From assembly GCF_003313465.1 (NCBI RefSeq), contig NZ_KZ845672.1:46574-110573 (forward strand): 64,000 nt of DNA, read 5' to 3'. The notes beneath the pieces were generated by a model that made no database searches, was not told the origin of the DNA, and saw only the letters and a program-made list of their open reading frames with translations. This stretch comes from Thermoflavimicrobium daqui. Its GTDB lineage: Bacteria; Bacillota; Bacilli; Thermoactinomycetales; Thermoactinomycetaceae. Positions 8,672 to 17,535 of the stretch are shown piece by piece. A program made the translations under genes and the position numbers. Numbering within the stretch: the first letter of the stretch is position 1; each line of letters opens with the position of its first letter.

Positions 8672-9201
8672 AAAACCCCTGCTACTAAATACATAAAATA
8701 ATATCCCTATGTAAAAAGTTCTTGTTTCACCACATCTCGCTCGTTATGTGTAGATGTAAAGGATACAATTTTACTAGTAGCAGGCATTCACCTCCTTTTG
8801 AAGATACCCTTACTCTATTCCCAATATTACATTTATTCGTGCTACTTACTTTTCCTATTTACATTTACAAGTGTTATCAATCTATTTCCTATCTACCTAT
8901 TTATTAGTCACTCATTTTAGTTTCACTGAACTATAATTAAGGAAAGATTTGTTTCTTTATTTGTTGTTCTATTTATCCTCTCAATTTCCTTTTATGAATC
9001 CAAACTTTTGGGAAAATTGGTGAAATCGTTTAATTAAAAAAAGAATAAGCATCCGTCTTATGAGAGACCACCCTCTCCTAAAAATGATCTTTATTGACCA
9101 TAAATCCATAACAATTTGTCCATGGATTTTTTGTTTTACTAACATCTTCTCTATTCTAGGTTTTGTATAATAAAGATAAAAGGAGAAAGGAGTGATCCTA
9201 C
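8672..9201. other. intergenic region, no convincing gene
   Basis: Short open frames here lack ribosome binding sites and similarity. A possible hairpin (AAATCCAT/ATGGATTT with a T-run) lies at about 9102-9135. TATAAT at 9166-9171 is a likely -10 for the NfeD/flotillin operon, but I do not see a good -35 or a sigma-W motif. Confidence 0.5.
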
Positions 9202-9234
9202 ATCTTAGAGTCAATATTTTGGGTTTGCTTTCTG

Positions 9235-9723
9235 TTGGGAGTTGCTATGACCATCCTTAGCTTTATATTTAGTAATTTTCTGGATGGGATCTTAGATAGT
9301 TTATTTTCCTTTGATCTCCCTATCGTTTCCTCTGTGACCATATTTAGTGCGCTAACTGTCTTTGGAGGAAGTGGTCTGATTCTATCACGGTATACAGAGC
9401 AGCCTAATAGTATGGTTATCACCTTTTCTTTACTCCTTTCATTTGCTTCCTTTATACTCGTTTATTTTCTCCTAGTCCGACCGTCTCAAAAAGTAGAGTC
9501 TTCTGTGGGCTTTCGCCTTGCCGAGCTTAAAGGTAAAAAGGGTGTTGTGATCACCACCATCCCTCGTCAAGGCATGGGGGAAGTTATGATTACGACGAGT
9601 GGTGGAAATACAAATCAGATTGCCCAAAGTGCTACAGGTGATTCGATCTCTCAGGGAACCAAGATTATCGTGTCAGACGTTGCCGGTCATATCTTGCTGG
9701 TTAAACCTCTAGCTAATAAATAA
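9235..9723 (+). CDS. NfeD-family membrane protein paired with flotillin
   Basis: NfeD proteins are membrane partners of flotillins in bacterial lipid-raft-like domains. The product has hydrophobic helices at the N-terminus, around TIFSALTVFGGSGLIL and SFASFILVYFLLV, followed by a soluble beta-barrel domain (ELKGKKGVVITTIPRQGMGEV ... GTKIIVSDVAGHILLVKPL). It is the YuaF-like class, encoded immediately before a YuaG/FloT gene. The start is uncertain: the only canonical in-frame start is the TTG at 9235, yet AAAGGAG at 9187-9192 is 40 bases upstream. Homology-like residues (ESIFWVCFLLG) continue back to about 9202, where no ATG, GTG or TTG exists. Confidence 0.82.
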   Translation: MGVAMTILSFIFSNFLDGILDSLFSFDLPIVSSVTIFSALTVFGGSGLILSRYTEQPNSMVITFSLLLSFASFILVYFLLVRPSQKVESSVGFRLAELKGKKGVVITTIPRQGMGEVMITTSGGNTNQIAQSATGDSISQGTKIIVSDVAGHILLVKPLANK

Positions 9724-9736
9724 TGGAGTGATGTCA

Positions 9737-11242
9737 ATGGAGGTCATCCAAGGTCCTATTCTGATTGTATTGACAGTGGTTGGAGTCCTGTTGATTTTAG
9801 CCATTGCTTTCTGGTCTCGTTATAAAACCGTAGGTGCTGAAGATGCTCTGATCGTAACAGGTAGTATGCTTGGTCGGAAAAATGTCATGACAGATGATTC
9901 AAAACGAAAAATTAAGATTATTCGTGGCGGAGGCGCATTTATTCTCCCTATTTTCCAGCGTGCCGAGCGAATTAGCTTACTCTCTCATAAGTTACAAGTT
10001 TCTACACCTGAAGTTTATACAGCACAAGGTGTTCCTATCCTCGTCGACGGAGTCGCAATTATCAAAATTGGTAGTTCCCTTGACGACCTAGCCACTGCAG
10101 CGGAACAATTTATGGGTAAAAGTAATGATCAACTAAATGATGAAGCGCGTGAGGTATTAGAAGGTCACTTACGTGCGATTTTAGGAACACTTACGGTTGA
10201 GGAAGTTTACCAAAATCGTGAACGGTTTGCTCAAGAAGTACAGACAGTAGCCGCTGTTGACTTAAAGAAAATGGGTTTACAAATCATTTCCTTTACCATC
10301 AAAGATGTTCGTGATAAAAATGGCTATTTAGAAGCTCTAGGCCGCCCTCGTATTGCAGCCGTAAAACGTGATGCAGATATTGCTGAAGCACAAGCCGTTC
10401 GTGATACAGAAATCCAAACAGCCAAAGCGCGTGAAGAAGGAACAAAAGCCTCTTTAATCGCGGAAACAAACATTGCTGAAGCAACCAAAAACAAAGAAAT
10501 TCGTGTTTCAGAATTTAAAATCGAACAAGATATGAAAAAGGCGGAAGCTGACCAAGCTTATCATTTGCAAGCGAACCGTTATCAGCAACAAGTGACTGAA
10601 GAGCAAATGAAAATTGAATTAGTAAGAAAACAAAAGGAAATTGAACTTGAAGAAAAAGAGATTGTCCGGCGCGAGAAACAGTATGACGCAGAAGTACGCA
10701 AAAAAGCCGATGCTGATCGTTATGCCAAAGAACAATCTGCAGAAGCTGAGCGCTTCCAACAAGAAGCTCGTGCTAAAGCTGAAGCCGCTACCATCCGAGC
10801 AAAAGGGCTCGCTGATGCGGAAGCACAAAAAGCACGTGGAGCAGCCAAAGCTGAAGTTGAAAAAATGGAAGGGCTCGCAGAATCAGAAGTAATTCGAGCG
10901 AAAGGATTAGCAGAAGCAGAGGCTAAGCAAAAATTAGCAGAGGCATTTGAAAAATATGGACAAGCAGCTGTTTTAGACTTAATTGCCAAAATGTTACCAG
11001 AGCTTGCTAAACAGGTAGCTCAACCGCTCGGTAATATTGATAAAATCACTGTAATCGATTCCTCTGGAAGTGATGGTGGTGCGAGCAAAGTCAGTAACTA
11101 TGTTACACAACTTATGGCACAAACTCCTGAAATGGTAAAACAGGTATCCGGCTTGGATATTAACCAGATGATTAAAAATCTTACTGACTCAAAAACAAAT
11201 TCTTCTCCCGACTCCAAGGTTGACAACAAACAGGACTCTTAG
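9737..11242 (+). CDS. floT: flotillin-like protein FloT (YuaG)
   Basis: A scaffold of membrane microdomains in Bacillus, influencing membrane fluidity, protease and kinase localisation. The roughly 501-residue protein has one N-terminal membrane helix (GPILIVLTVVGVLLILAIAF), a PHB/SPFH domain (about 30-190, including GGGAFILPIFQRAE and SFTIKDVRDKNGYL), then a long coiled coil rich in EA/KA repeats (about 200-410), and a C-terminal tail with FEKYGQAAVLDLIAKMLPE, as in YuaG. The ATG at 9737 lies eight bases after GGAG; GTG 9728 and ATG 9731 are too close to it. It follows the NfeD gene by 13 bases, forming a yuaFG-like operon. Confidence 0.94.
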   Translation: MEVIQGPILIVLTVVGVLLILAIAFWSRYKTVGAEDALIVTGSMLGRKNVMTDDSKRKIKIIRGGGAFILPIFQRAERISLLSHKLQVSTPEVYTAQGVPILVDGVAIIKIGSSLDDLATAAEQFMGKSNDQLNDEAREVLEGHLRAILGTLTVEEVYQNRERFAQEVQTVAAVDLKKMGLQIISFTIKDVRDKNGYLEALGRPRIAAVKRDADIAEAQAVRDTEIQTAKAREEGTKASLIAETNIAEATKNKEIRVSEFKIEQDMKKAEADQAYHLQANRYQQQVTEEQMKIELVRKQKEIELEEKEIVRREKQYDAEVRKKADADRYAKEQSAEAERFQQEARAKAEAATIRAKGLADAEAQKARGAAKAEVEKMEGLAESEVIRAKGLAEAEAKQKLAEAFEKYGQAAVLDLIAKMLPELAKQVAQPLGNIDKITVIDSSGSDGGASKVSNYVTQLMAQTPEMVKQVSGLDINQMIKNLTDSKTNSSPDSKVDNKQDS

Positions 11243-11250
11243 TACCATTC

Positions 11251-11291
11251 AAAAAAGCGTGCTTCAACTTACTTGAAACACGCTTTTTTTT
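11251..11291. terminator. bidirectional terminator
   Basis: AAAAAAGCGTG and CACGCTTTTTTT flank a 17-base loop between convergent floT and the dimethylformamidase-like gene, with T-runs on both strands. Confidence 0.85.
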
Positions 11292-12834
11292 ATTTAATCA
11301 ACTCACGCAATGCATTTCTCGTAATGGTTTCAATATGCTTATTACGTCTACCCTGAACGGTATGATGAATCGGATCTAAAAACCAGTTCCAATAAAATGT
11401 TCCTACCGAGAAGCATTTTTTACCTGTTGGCTTTTGATACCATACGACATTGGCTAGCTTTCTTTTCCCATATAAATTAACGGGTGATTTCGCAATAACT
11501 TCTACTCCTGGTATAGGTCGAACATAGCTATCCACTTCTCCACCAATCACCCCAGGAATTTTATCTCCATTTCTTAGTCCTGTTCCGTCATAAAGCCAAT
11601 GGTTAGCATCACTCACTACCATCGGTACAGTGGCTTTCGGAATACCTGTATACATCACTCCGAATATACTATCTTCAGGCATATTGATCACAGGATCACG
11701 CCACAGAGCGGTAGTAAGTTGTTTATTTGTAAGGCGATAGGGGTCCATTTTATGAGCAAACTGTTTATAAGAAACGAGTAGTCGATCTGGACGGCCAGTA
11801 GCATCTTCATGATAGCGAACCTGCCAATAGCAGACATTTGCACTAAAATTGGCCAAATTAAATTTAGTAGCGGATAGCTTTTCCACACTTTTCCGCATTT
11901 TCATCGTCCAGTACTCCGCATGTCCAGCGATGAGGAGGGCCTTAATATTTACATGTTCTAATATATCATTATGAATATCCCAGTCCGTAAAATAAGTTAA
12001 TGAATAGCCTTCTTTTTCTAACCAACGTATAAGGTTATACTCAAATTGGAAAAATAAACCAGAACCATAATAGTTTCTAAATGGTCGATTAAAGGATACT
12101 TGATATGCTTGCTTTCCAAAACTACTATTATATCCATATAAACTTTTCCCACCCCAGTTATCATATGCATGATAAGAGTTGGTGGCGATTTGAATACCAT
12201 AATCAGCAGAAGGGGAGGTTTCAACAACCACGAAAATGATATAGCTTTCCCGCCCCTCGGTATTTACCAATTTATTGAGATAAACACCTGTTGGCCAGTC
12301 AGAGGGAATACGTAAAACTTGGCTAGGCGCCCAGGAGACACCAAAGTTATTTGGATCGGGATTTAAGATTTGCTCAGTCGGATGAATTCCATCAATTACT
12401 TTCATCAGCCGCCCACCAGCACCACCATAATAACCCATTCGGTATATTTCCATGCGATATGGTTTCTTACTGTGAACGTAAAAAGTGATTGATCCATCGG
12501 GTTGCACTGAGAAATCAGACGCATAACCTTGTAATCGCGAACCTGCTGGTTTAGTGATTTTCCACTTATTTGTTCCAGGCTTTTTATTTTCTTCTCGAAT
12601 ATTTACATTTCCTAATGACTTTGTTGAGTTGGGATGAGCCGGTAATAGTTTGCCCGACTTTTGCTGGATCGTTTGTATTCCCATTGACTGAAGTAATTGT
12701 GGTGTGATTAGCATCGATCCCACTAAAAAACTAGCTGCTTGTGGGATGTATTTCAGTAATTCACGCCTACTTAATTTCGTTTCCCCAACGTTATGCACAG
12801 ACTCTGTTAACCAATCTTTGTTTCCCTTTTCCAA
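11290..12834 (-). CDS. Tat-exported N,N-dimethylformamidase beta-subunit-like protein
   Basis: A 514-residue protein. Residues 22-50 carry a twin-arginine signal (LSRRELLKYIPQAASFLVG), so export in folded form is predicted. The rest resembles the C-terminal domain of the large subunit of dimethylformamidase: YRMGYYGGAGGRLM, DWPTGVYLNKLV, a DWDIHND block and LLIAGHAEYWTMKMR. Related proteins are common in genomes without amide degradation, so the substrate is open. No small-subunit gene is nearby. The start is a TTG nine bases after AAGGAG. Standing alone between floT and a TetR gene, it has no informative operon. Confidence 0.8.
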   Translation of the reverse strand: MEKGNKDWLTESVHNVGETKLSRRELLKYIPQAASFLVGSMLITPQLLQSMGIQTIQQKSGKLLPAHPNSTKSLGNVNIREENKKPGTNKWKITKPAGSRLQGYASDFSVQPDGSITFYVHSKKPYRMEIYRMGYYGGAGGRLMKVIDGIHPTEQILNPDPNNFGVSWAPSQVLRIPSDWPTGVYLNKLVNTEGRESYIIFVVVETSPSADYGIQIATNSYHAYDNWGGKSLYGYNSSFGKQAYQVSFNRPFRNYYGSGLFFQFEYNLIRWLEKEGYSLTYFTDWDIHNDILEHVNIKALLIAGHAEYWTMKMRKSVEKLSATKFNLANFSANVCYWQVRYHEDATGRPDRLLVSYKQFAHKMDPYRLTNKQLTTALWRDPVINMPEDSIFGVMYTGIPKATVPMVVSDANHWLYDGTGLRNGDKIPGVIGGEVDSYVRPIPGVEVIAKSPVNLYGKRKLANVVWYQKPTGKKCFSVGTFYWNWFLDPIHHTVQGRRNKHIETITRNALRELIK

Positions 12835-12989
12835 GACTTATTTCTCCTTCTTACCGGAAATATAAATACATTTCCTCCAATTATCTCCACATATAAAATA
12901 TATACATTTAATTATATATAGATTGCCTAATTGAGCAAAGGACAATTATGTTAACGAAAATAACTACTTTACATCTAATTCCAGCTTGC

Positions 12990-13574
12990 TTATAAAGCGA
13001 TTCCTCTCCAAAAAATATCCCATCTTTTTTGTAACTTTTGGGCCACATGTTCTCGTCCATAGTAAAATCCATGTATTTCGGTTCCATCTAATAAAGAATA
13101 GTAAGCATAGAGTAAGTCCTCCATATTTTCAGGGCGAATCAACTTTTGCTTAATCCCTTCTGCAAAGACTTTGATAAGTATACGAGATAGTTGTTGTTCA
13201 ACTTCTAAAAATTGAGCCCGAATTCGCTCCTTCAAAAAAGATGGTGGGAAGATGGTCGTACGTTTTAAGAACTCTAACTTTTCCTCATCATATCCTTCCA
13301 GTTCACAACTAAAAAAATATAAAATCCGATATAACTTTTCTTCAACAGAGTTTTGTTTCATTTCATCAACAATCTTTTCAATCCAGTGAACGTGTTCAAC
13401 TAATACTTCTCTATATACAGTGAGAAATAAGTCTTCTTTACTGCGAAAATGTGCATAGATCGAAGGCTTTTTAATACCAACTTCACTCGCTATTTTCGAA
13501 AGTGATGCTCCTTCATAACCCGATTTACTAAACTGTTTTAAAGCAGCTTCCTTTATTTTCTGAGCAGTCATCAT
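12990..13574 (-). CDS. TetR-family transcriptional regulator
   Basis: A 194-residue regulator. Residues about 5-50 form the TetR DNA-binding domain (IKEAALKQFSKSGYEGASLS ... VGIKKPSIYAHFRSKEDLF), followed by a helical ligand domain ending in FYYGREHVAQKLQKRWDIFW, typical of the QacR/AcrR-like group. It lies downstream of a small multidrug resistance gene in the same orientation, separated by a terminator with probable read-through. An inverted repeat at that pump's promoter is the best candidate operator. Confidence 0.9.
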   Translation of the reverse strand: MMTAQKIKEAALKQFSKSGYEGASLSKIASEVGIKKPSIYAHFRSKEDLFLTVYREVLVEHVHWIEKIVDEMKQNSVEEKLYRILYFFSCELEGYDEEKLEFLKRTTIFPPSFLKERIRAQFLEVEQQLSRILIKVFAEGIKQKLIRPENMEDLLYAYYSLLDGTEIHGFYYGREHVAQKLQKRWDIFWRGIAL

Positions 13575-13628
13575 TACATCTCCTAACCTTTTTCATTGTC
13601 CACGTAGATTACATATCAAACAAGAAAA

Positions 13629-13645
13629 GTGTCCTTGACGGACAC
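13629..13645 (-). terminator. terminator after the SMR gene
   Basis: GTGTCC GTCAA GGACAC followed by TTTTCTTG on the minus strand, between the SMR pump and the TetR gene. Confidence 0.75.
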
Positions 13646-13667
13646 TATATATAAACCACTTCATTTT

Positions 13668-13991
13668 TCAGGCAGAGGTTTCTGTAAACTTAAGTCCAAG
13701 AATACCAGCCACAATCAGCAAGATAAAGAGAATCCGCATTACGTTGGTCGGCTCTTTTAAAAAGATCATTCCAAATAATACGGTTCCCACTGCTCCAATT
13801 CCTGTCCAGATAGCGTAGGCGGTTCCAATCGGTAATGTTTTTAAGGAATAAGATAAAAGTCCAAAACTAATCACCATACAAACCACAGTAAAAATAGATG
13901 GTACTAAGCGTGAAAACCCTTCCGTATATTTAAGCCCAATAGCCCATGCCGTTTCAAATAAACCTGCAATAACCAAAAATATCCAACTCAT
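13668..13991 (-). CDS. small multidrug resistance transporter, SugE/Gdx-like
   Basis: A 107-residue, four-helix proton-coupled exporter of the SMR family acting as an antiparallel dimer. The essential Glu is in [16 protein letters not shown] (residue 13), and [19 protein letters not shown] matches the SugE/Gdx branch, whose natural substrate is guanidinium and which also exports quaternary ammonium compounds. Pairing with a TetR regulator rather than a guanidine riboswitch (none seen in the short leader) points to drug-inducible control. It is not followed by a second SMR subunit, so a homodimer is expected. Confidence 0.92.
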   Translation of the reverse strand: MSWIFLVIAGLFETAWAIGLKYTEGFSRLVPSIFTVVCMVISFGLLSYSLKTLPIGTAYAIWTGIGAVGTVLFGMIFLKEPTNVMRILFILLIVAGILGLKFTETSA

Positions 13992-14018
13992 CTTTGCTCA
14001 CTCCTCTATACCGCCATA

Positions 14019-14072
14019 AAACTACCTATCGTTCGTTAGTTTAAAAATAGCACTCACTGTTAATTTAGTCAA
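14019..14072 (-). promoter_or_regulatory. SMR promoter with probable TetR operator
   Basis: Minus strand TTGACT (14067-14072), 17 bases, TATTTT (14044-14049). Directly downstream, over the expected transcription start, AAACTA and TAGTTT form an inverted repeat with a 12-base centre (14019-14042). The operator assignment to the TetR neighbour is inference. Confidence 0.6.
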
Positions 14073-14275
14073 TAATTATTTCAAATAACAAGATAAAATA
14101 AAAACAAAAGAAAGAAGATACTTTCATTTCTAATAACGTCTCGCACTGGAAATTGATCACTCGGTTCCTTTCAACTTATATTGCACAAATCAATAATCAA
14201 ATAGATAATCCAATTTAATCCAAGCTTTATTTACTTTTAACACGAAATTTTCATCTATCTATACTGAAAAAAAGA

Positions 14276-14357
14276 GGGAGTTTATTTTTCTTATTGGATA
14301 ATGTGGTGAAAGAGTCTCGTCTACTCTTGCCATCCATTTCTAAGAAAAATAACTCCC
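14276..14357 (-). terminator. extended terminator after the retron reverse transcriptase
   Basis: An 82-base inverted repeat: TAAGAAAAATAACTCCC pairs with GGGAGTTTATTTTTCTTA (one extra base), enclosing a secondary hairpin (AAGAGT/ACTCTT). On the minus strand it ends CTCCCTCTTTTTTT, so it can terminate the RT operon. It lies 40 bases after the RT stop. The stem is much longer than most terminators here. The remaining 13992-14396 sequence holds only this and the SMR promoter. Confidence 0.65.
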
Positions 14358-14396
14358 CTATTTTGTATACTATTCATTCGTTACCAACATAACTAT

Positions 14397-15845
14397 TTAC
14401 AAATTATTCACAGGTAGGGATAAATTTAATCGGTATTTCCCAGCAATCCGAACGAGTTGTTGTGTAAACTTCTCGCCAAGATCCGGTCGAACCATTCGAA
14501 TATAGTTTACATAGCCTTTGATATATTCCCAAAAATGAGGATGATTACTACGATTTTCTTTTTCTAACCCATTCTTCTCTACATTATGGAGTAGTGCCCG
14601 AAAAGCTTTTAGCTCTTTACGACTCAAATTAGGCTTTTCATTTACCACAATCCCCGTAACTCGCTGTCTGCGTGAGGCCCGTAAAATTCGCGTTTTCGCT
14701 TCATTTATCATGAATCCTTCACTACTTACAATATCACGGATTTTTTTTAACAAGAGTCCAATTCGGCTCATAGAAGCTTCTTTACAGGAGAAAGTTAAAT
14801 CATCCGCATATCTTGTATAATAAAACCCATGTGTATCAGCCAAACGACTCAGTCGCTGGTCCAGACGGCGACAAATAATATTGGTAAGTGCGGGACTGGT
14901 ACAAGCTCCTTGAGGAAGTTGCCGTTTTCCCATAGCAACATAATAGTATCGACCGTCAAACTCCACTTCTGAGCGCGGTGGCTCTGTACAAAGCAAACCA
15001 AATAAAGTACTAATGGCTTCACTATAACCAAATGATTGAAATACTCCTCTTACCCGATAAAAATCGATGGTAGGGAAGAAGTCTTTTAGATCCATCTTGA
15101 TCACTACAGCTTGTTGCAAATGTTGCTTGGCATTATCGACAGTGCTTCTTCCTTGTACAAAGCCATACGCTGCCGAATGAACCGGAATAGGATCCAAAAG
15201 ATGCTCTTTTACCCATGCTTGAGCCTGACGCAACTCTTTCTTTGGTGCAGAAATTTCTCGTACCCCACCGCTTTTCTTAGGAATCGTAAAGCGGGCATAA
15301 TGACACAGTGTCGCTGTATCCCGATGATACGTAAGCCATTTGAGACGGCTAAGAGGCATCTCCATCGCTTCAGCTAATTCCATTGCGCTCCGGATCAGAG
15401 GAAGCTGATGAGTGATTAATTTTTCCTCATCATAATGAATAGAGGTAAGACCAGCTGAATATCCTTCCCCAACATGTACAATATGTGTTGCCTGGTGCTC
15501 TTCCCATCTTTTTTTAGCCTCTTGGCGAGCAAGTTCGCGCTGTGCTTTTCGCTCTGCACGTTTTCTTTTACTCTCCTCAATCCTCTTCTTTCGCACTTCA
15601 TTAATTTTCTCTTGAATATTGGGTAGCTTTTCACTTTCTTCTTTTAATCGTTGTAATTCTTTTTCAAGTTGCTGGCGTTCTCTATTTTCGATTGCGAGCT
15701 GTTCTTCTTCTTCAGGTGTTAAAGGCTCTTCGGACCAAAATCCCAATCGAATCATCTCTTTTTTAATGACCTCGGTCCGTCCTTCTTGTTGTAAGCGCTC
15801 TAACCACTCTTCCCGTGTGAGTGGATGATTTTGTTCTTCTGCCAT
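14397..15845 (-). CDS. retron-type reverse transcriptase
   Basis: A 482-residue RNA-directed DNA polymerase. Residues about 40-120 are a charged coiled coil, an unusual N-terminal extension. The RT core follows: retron-specific NAxxH (NAKQH, residue 238), motif A VIKMDLKDFFPTID (Asp 252), LPQGACTSPALTN (310), the catalytic YADD (346-349) and the retron VTG box (396). In retrons this enzyme copies the msd part of a structured RNA into msDNA. It is third in a tight operon after the ARM/HEAT and SWIM genes, and two msr-like RNAs lie upstream. I chose the ATG at 15845, six bases after GGGAGGGG; an ATG at 15860 precedes that site. Matches my recollection of type XIII retron RTs. Confidence 0.93.
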   Translation of the reverse strand: MAEEQNHPLTREEWLERLQQEGRTEVIKKEMIRLGFWSEEPLTPEEEEQLAIENRERQQLEKELQRLKEESEKLPNIQEKINEVRKKRIEESKRKRAERKAQRELARQEAKKRWEEHQATHIVHVGEGYSAGLTSIHYDEEKLITHQLPLIRSAMELAEAMEMPLSRLKWLTYHRDTATLCHYARFTIPKKSGGVREISAPKKELRQAQAWVKEHLLDPIPVHSAAYGFVQGRSTVDNAKQHLQQAVVIKMDLKDFFPTIDFYRVRGVFQSFGYSEAISTLFGLLCTEPPRSEVEFDGRYYYVAMGKRQLPQGACTSPALTNIICRRLDQRLSRLADTHGFYYTRYADDLTFSCKEASMSRIGLLLKKIRDIVSSEGFMINEAKTRILRASRRQRVTGIVVNEKPNLSRKELKAFRALLHNVEKNGLEKENRSNHPHFWEYIKGYVNYIRMVRPDLGEKFTQQLVRIAGKYRLNLSLPVNNL

Positions 15846-15865
15846 GGCTTCCCCTCCCATCTAAT

Positions 15866-17512
15866 CTATTGTCTATGAGTTCGATCGAATAACGTAATCA
15901 GTGATAAAATATGCTCACAAGGACCTTGGGTTAAGCGATTTCTACGGAAGAAGAAACAGTTACAGTTTGCATTTTTGATTCGCCGATCTTCATCCAGCTC
16001 CACAGAAGGTGTAATCTGAATGGATTGTCCGTGTACTTCACCAGACAATGAAATTCCTTTCTCTATCGACTCTATCTTTTGTACAATCACTTTTTCCGTT
16101 TCAATAAGCTCCTTCGCTTTTTCTTCACGTGGATTCGCATACATGAGCTGATCCATCGGTAATGGATCTTTTGTTAGCTCACGTAACCGATATTTTCCGA
16201 TCTCCAAGTCAAACATGACTCGTCCAGCACTACATAGCTGTCTTAAAGCACCTTGTACCACTTCATCCGATAGCTTTGTCCACGACACTAACTCTCCTAG
16301 ACTAGTTGTTTTCTTATGCTTAAGCTGATCAAAAACCTGTGTACTCTGTTCAGGAGTTACCTCTTTACTCTGTCCAACCATCAGGTCAAAGTTACCCGCT
16401 GCTGCCCAATCATTCCGTGTCCAACCAGAAAGCCCAAGTGTAAAGCTTAATGCTCCCATATCTACTATATAGAAGCTAGGTAACCCCGTTCCGAGTAAAT
16501 GCACCGTAATTTTATTCGCTAGAGGTAACAAACGTTCAAGCAAGAAAAGTCTACGCCGACCCCATGTACGAATTTCTCTAGCTTCTGTTCCTTGATATAT
16601 CGAGCCACTTAATACCAACTCTTCGCTCCATGGCTCCATTACCACTTTGACAGACTCACCTGGTTTCAGAATAAAACGAAGCGAACGTGGACCTTGCTTT
16701 TCTCGATGCTGCCTCAAAAATAGACATAAATTATACAGATGAATTGGCTTCATCTCAAATGATACGGTTGGTAAATTCATGGCTGATTGTACCTGTAAGA
16801 AGCCACGTACCCAACTTTCAGGAACATCAATTTTCTGCTCTTTATATACCTCATGCCCTGCTGTTGCTACTTCAAATCCTGAGGGATCAATTTGAAATTC
16901 AGTAGGGCGATAGGTGCGGATGCGTTTAAGTGCCCCTAATAAGGAATCAGAAAAATCAATATTGGTTGTACCATATTGGAATTCTTTTACATCACTAAAT
17001 AAACGATCATGAACGGCTAGGCGACCATAAGAAGATTCATCCAACGAAAACGCTTCAAAAAAGACTTGATCAGGTGCAACAGTTATCACAGGATCTAGTA
17101 CATACCACCCAGGCTTATCATTTTCCCACAACCAATTAAAATAACGGCTACGGGCTTTAAAAAAGTCCGCATTTCGTATGTCTCTTAACCTATCAAGCTC
17201 CCTGATACGTAACACAATTTCTTTCATCCGATCAGCAACTTGCTGATGAGCTTCTAATACATCGGCTATATCCAATAAGTATTGTTCTTGAACCCATGCT
17301 TGATAAGCGCTATGATCTCGAGGTTTATAGTTTAGATCAGAAACAACCACATCCCTGAGCGCAATCATTGCATCTCGATAGCGAATTGGATCAGCGATTT
17401 TCCCTCGAAAAAACGTAGGCTCACGACTGATATCTGGAGCAAAGTCCACCAAGGTTTGCCCTTGTATATGCTTGATACCGCTTGGCTTTGCATAAGTTTG
17501 TTGAAAAAGCAT
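15866..17512 (-). CDS. winged-helix/SWIM zinc-finger protein of the retron operon
   Basis: A 548-residue protein of unknown biochemical role. The C-terminus has a SWIM zinc finger CxC-x12-CxH (Cys 517, Cys 519, Cys 532, His 534). Residues about 384-447 look like a winged helix (TTSLGELVSWTKLSDEVVQG ... GRVMFDLEIGKYRL). The N-terminal 370 residues are not recognised. SWIM fingers bind nucleic acid or protein, so it may contact the msDNA or the RT. It lies 23 bases after the ARM gene and 20 bases before the chosen RT start, so all three are one operon. It corresponds to what I recall as WHSWIM, an accessory of type XIII retrons. No nuclease motif is visible. Confidence 0.82.
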   Translation of the reverse strand: MLFQQTYAKPSGIKHIQGQTLVDFAPDISREPTFFRGKIADPIRYRDAMIALRDVVVSDLNYKPRDHSAYQAWVQEQYLLDIADVLEAHQQVADRMKEIVLRIRELDRLRDIRNADFFKARSRYFNWLWENDKPGWYVLDPVITVAPDQVFFEAFSLDESSYGRLAVHDRLFSDVKEFQYGTTNIDFSDSLLGALKRIRTYRPTEFQIDPSGFEVATAGHEVYKEQKIDVPESWVRGFLQVQSAMNLPTVSFEMKPIHLYNLCLFLRQHREKQGPRSLRFILKPGESVKVVMEPWSEELVLSGSIYQGTEAREIRTWGRRRLFLLERLLPLANKITVHLLGTGLPSFYIVDMGALSFTLGLSGWTRNDWAAAGNFDLMVGQSKEVTPEQSTQVFDQLKHKKTTSLGELVSWTKLSDEVVQGALRQLCSAGRVMFDLEIGKYRLRELTKDPLPMDQLMYANPREEKAKELIETEKVIVQKIESIEKGISLSGEVHGQSIQITPSVELDEDRRIKNANCNCFFFRRNRLTQGPCEHILSLITLFDRTHRQ

Positions 17513-17535
17513 CGCTTTCTTCCCTCCAATTAAAG

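Noticed and set aside
8722..9214. Short ORFs in the region before the NfeD gene
   Set aside because: No ribosome binding sites, no recognisable motifs, A/T-rich random-like products.
13992..14072. Possible guanidine riboswitch before the SugE/Gdx-like gene
   Set aside because: The leader is only about 45 bases with no conserved guanidine-riboswitch core.
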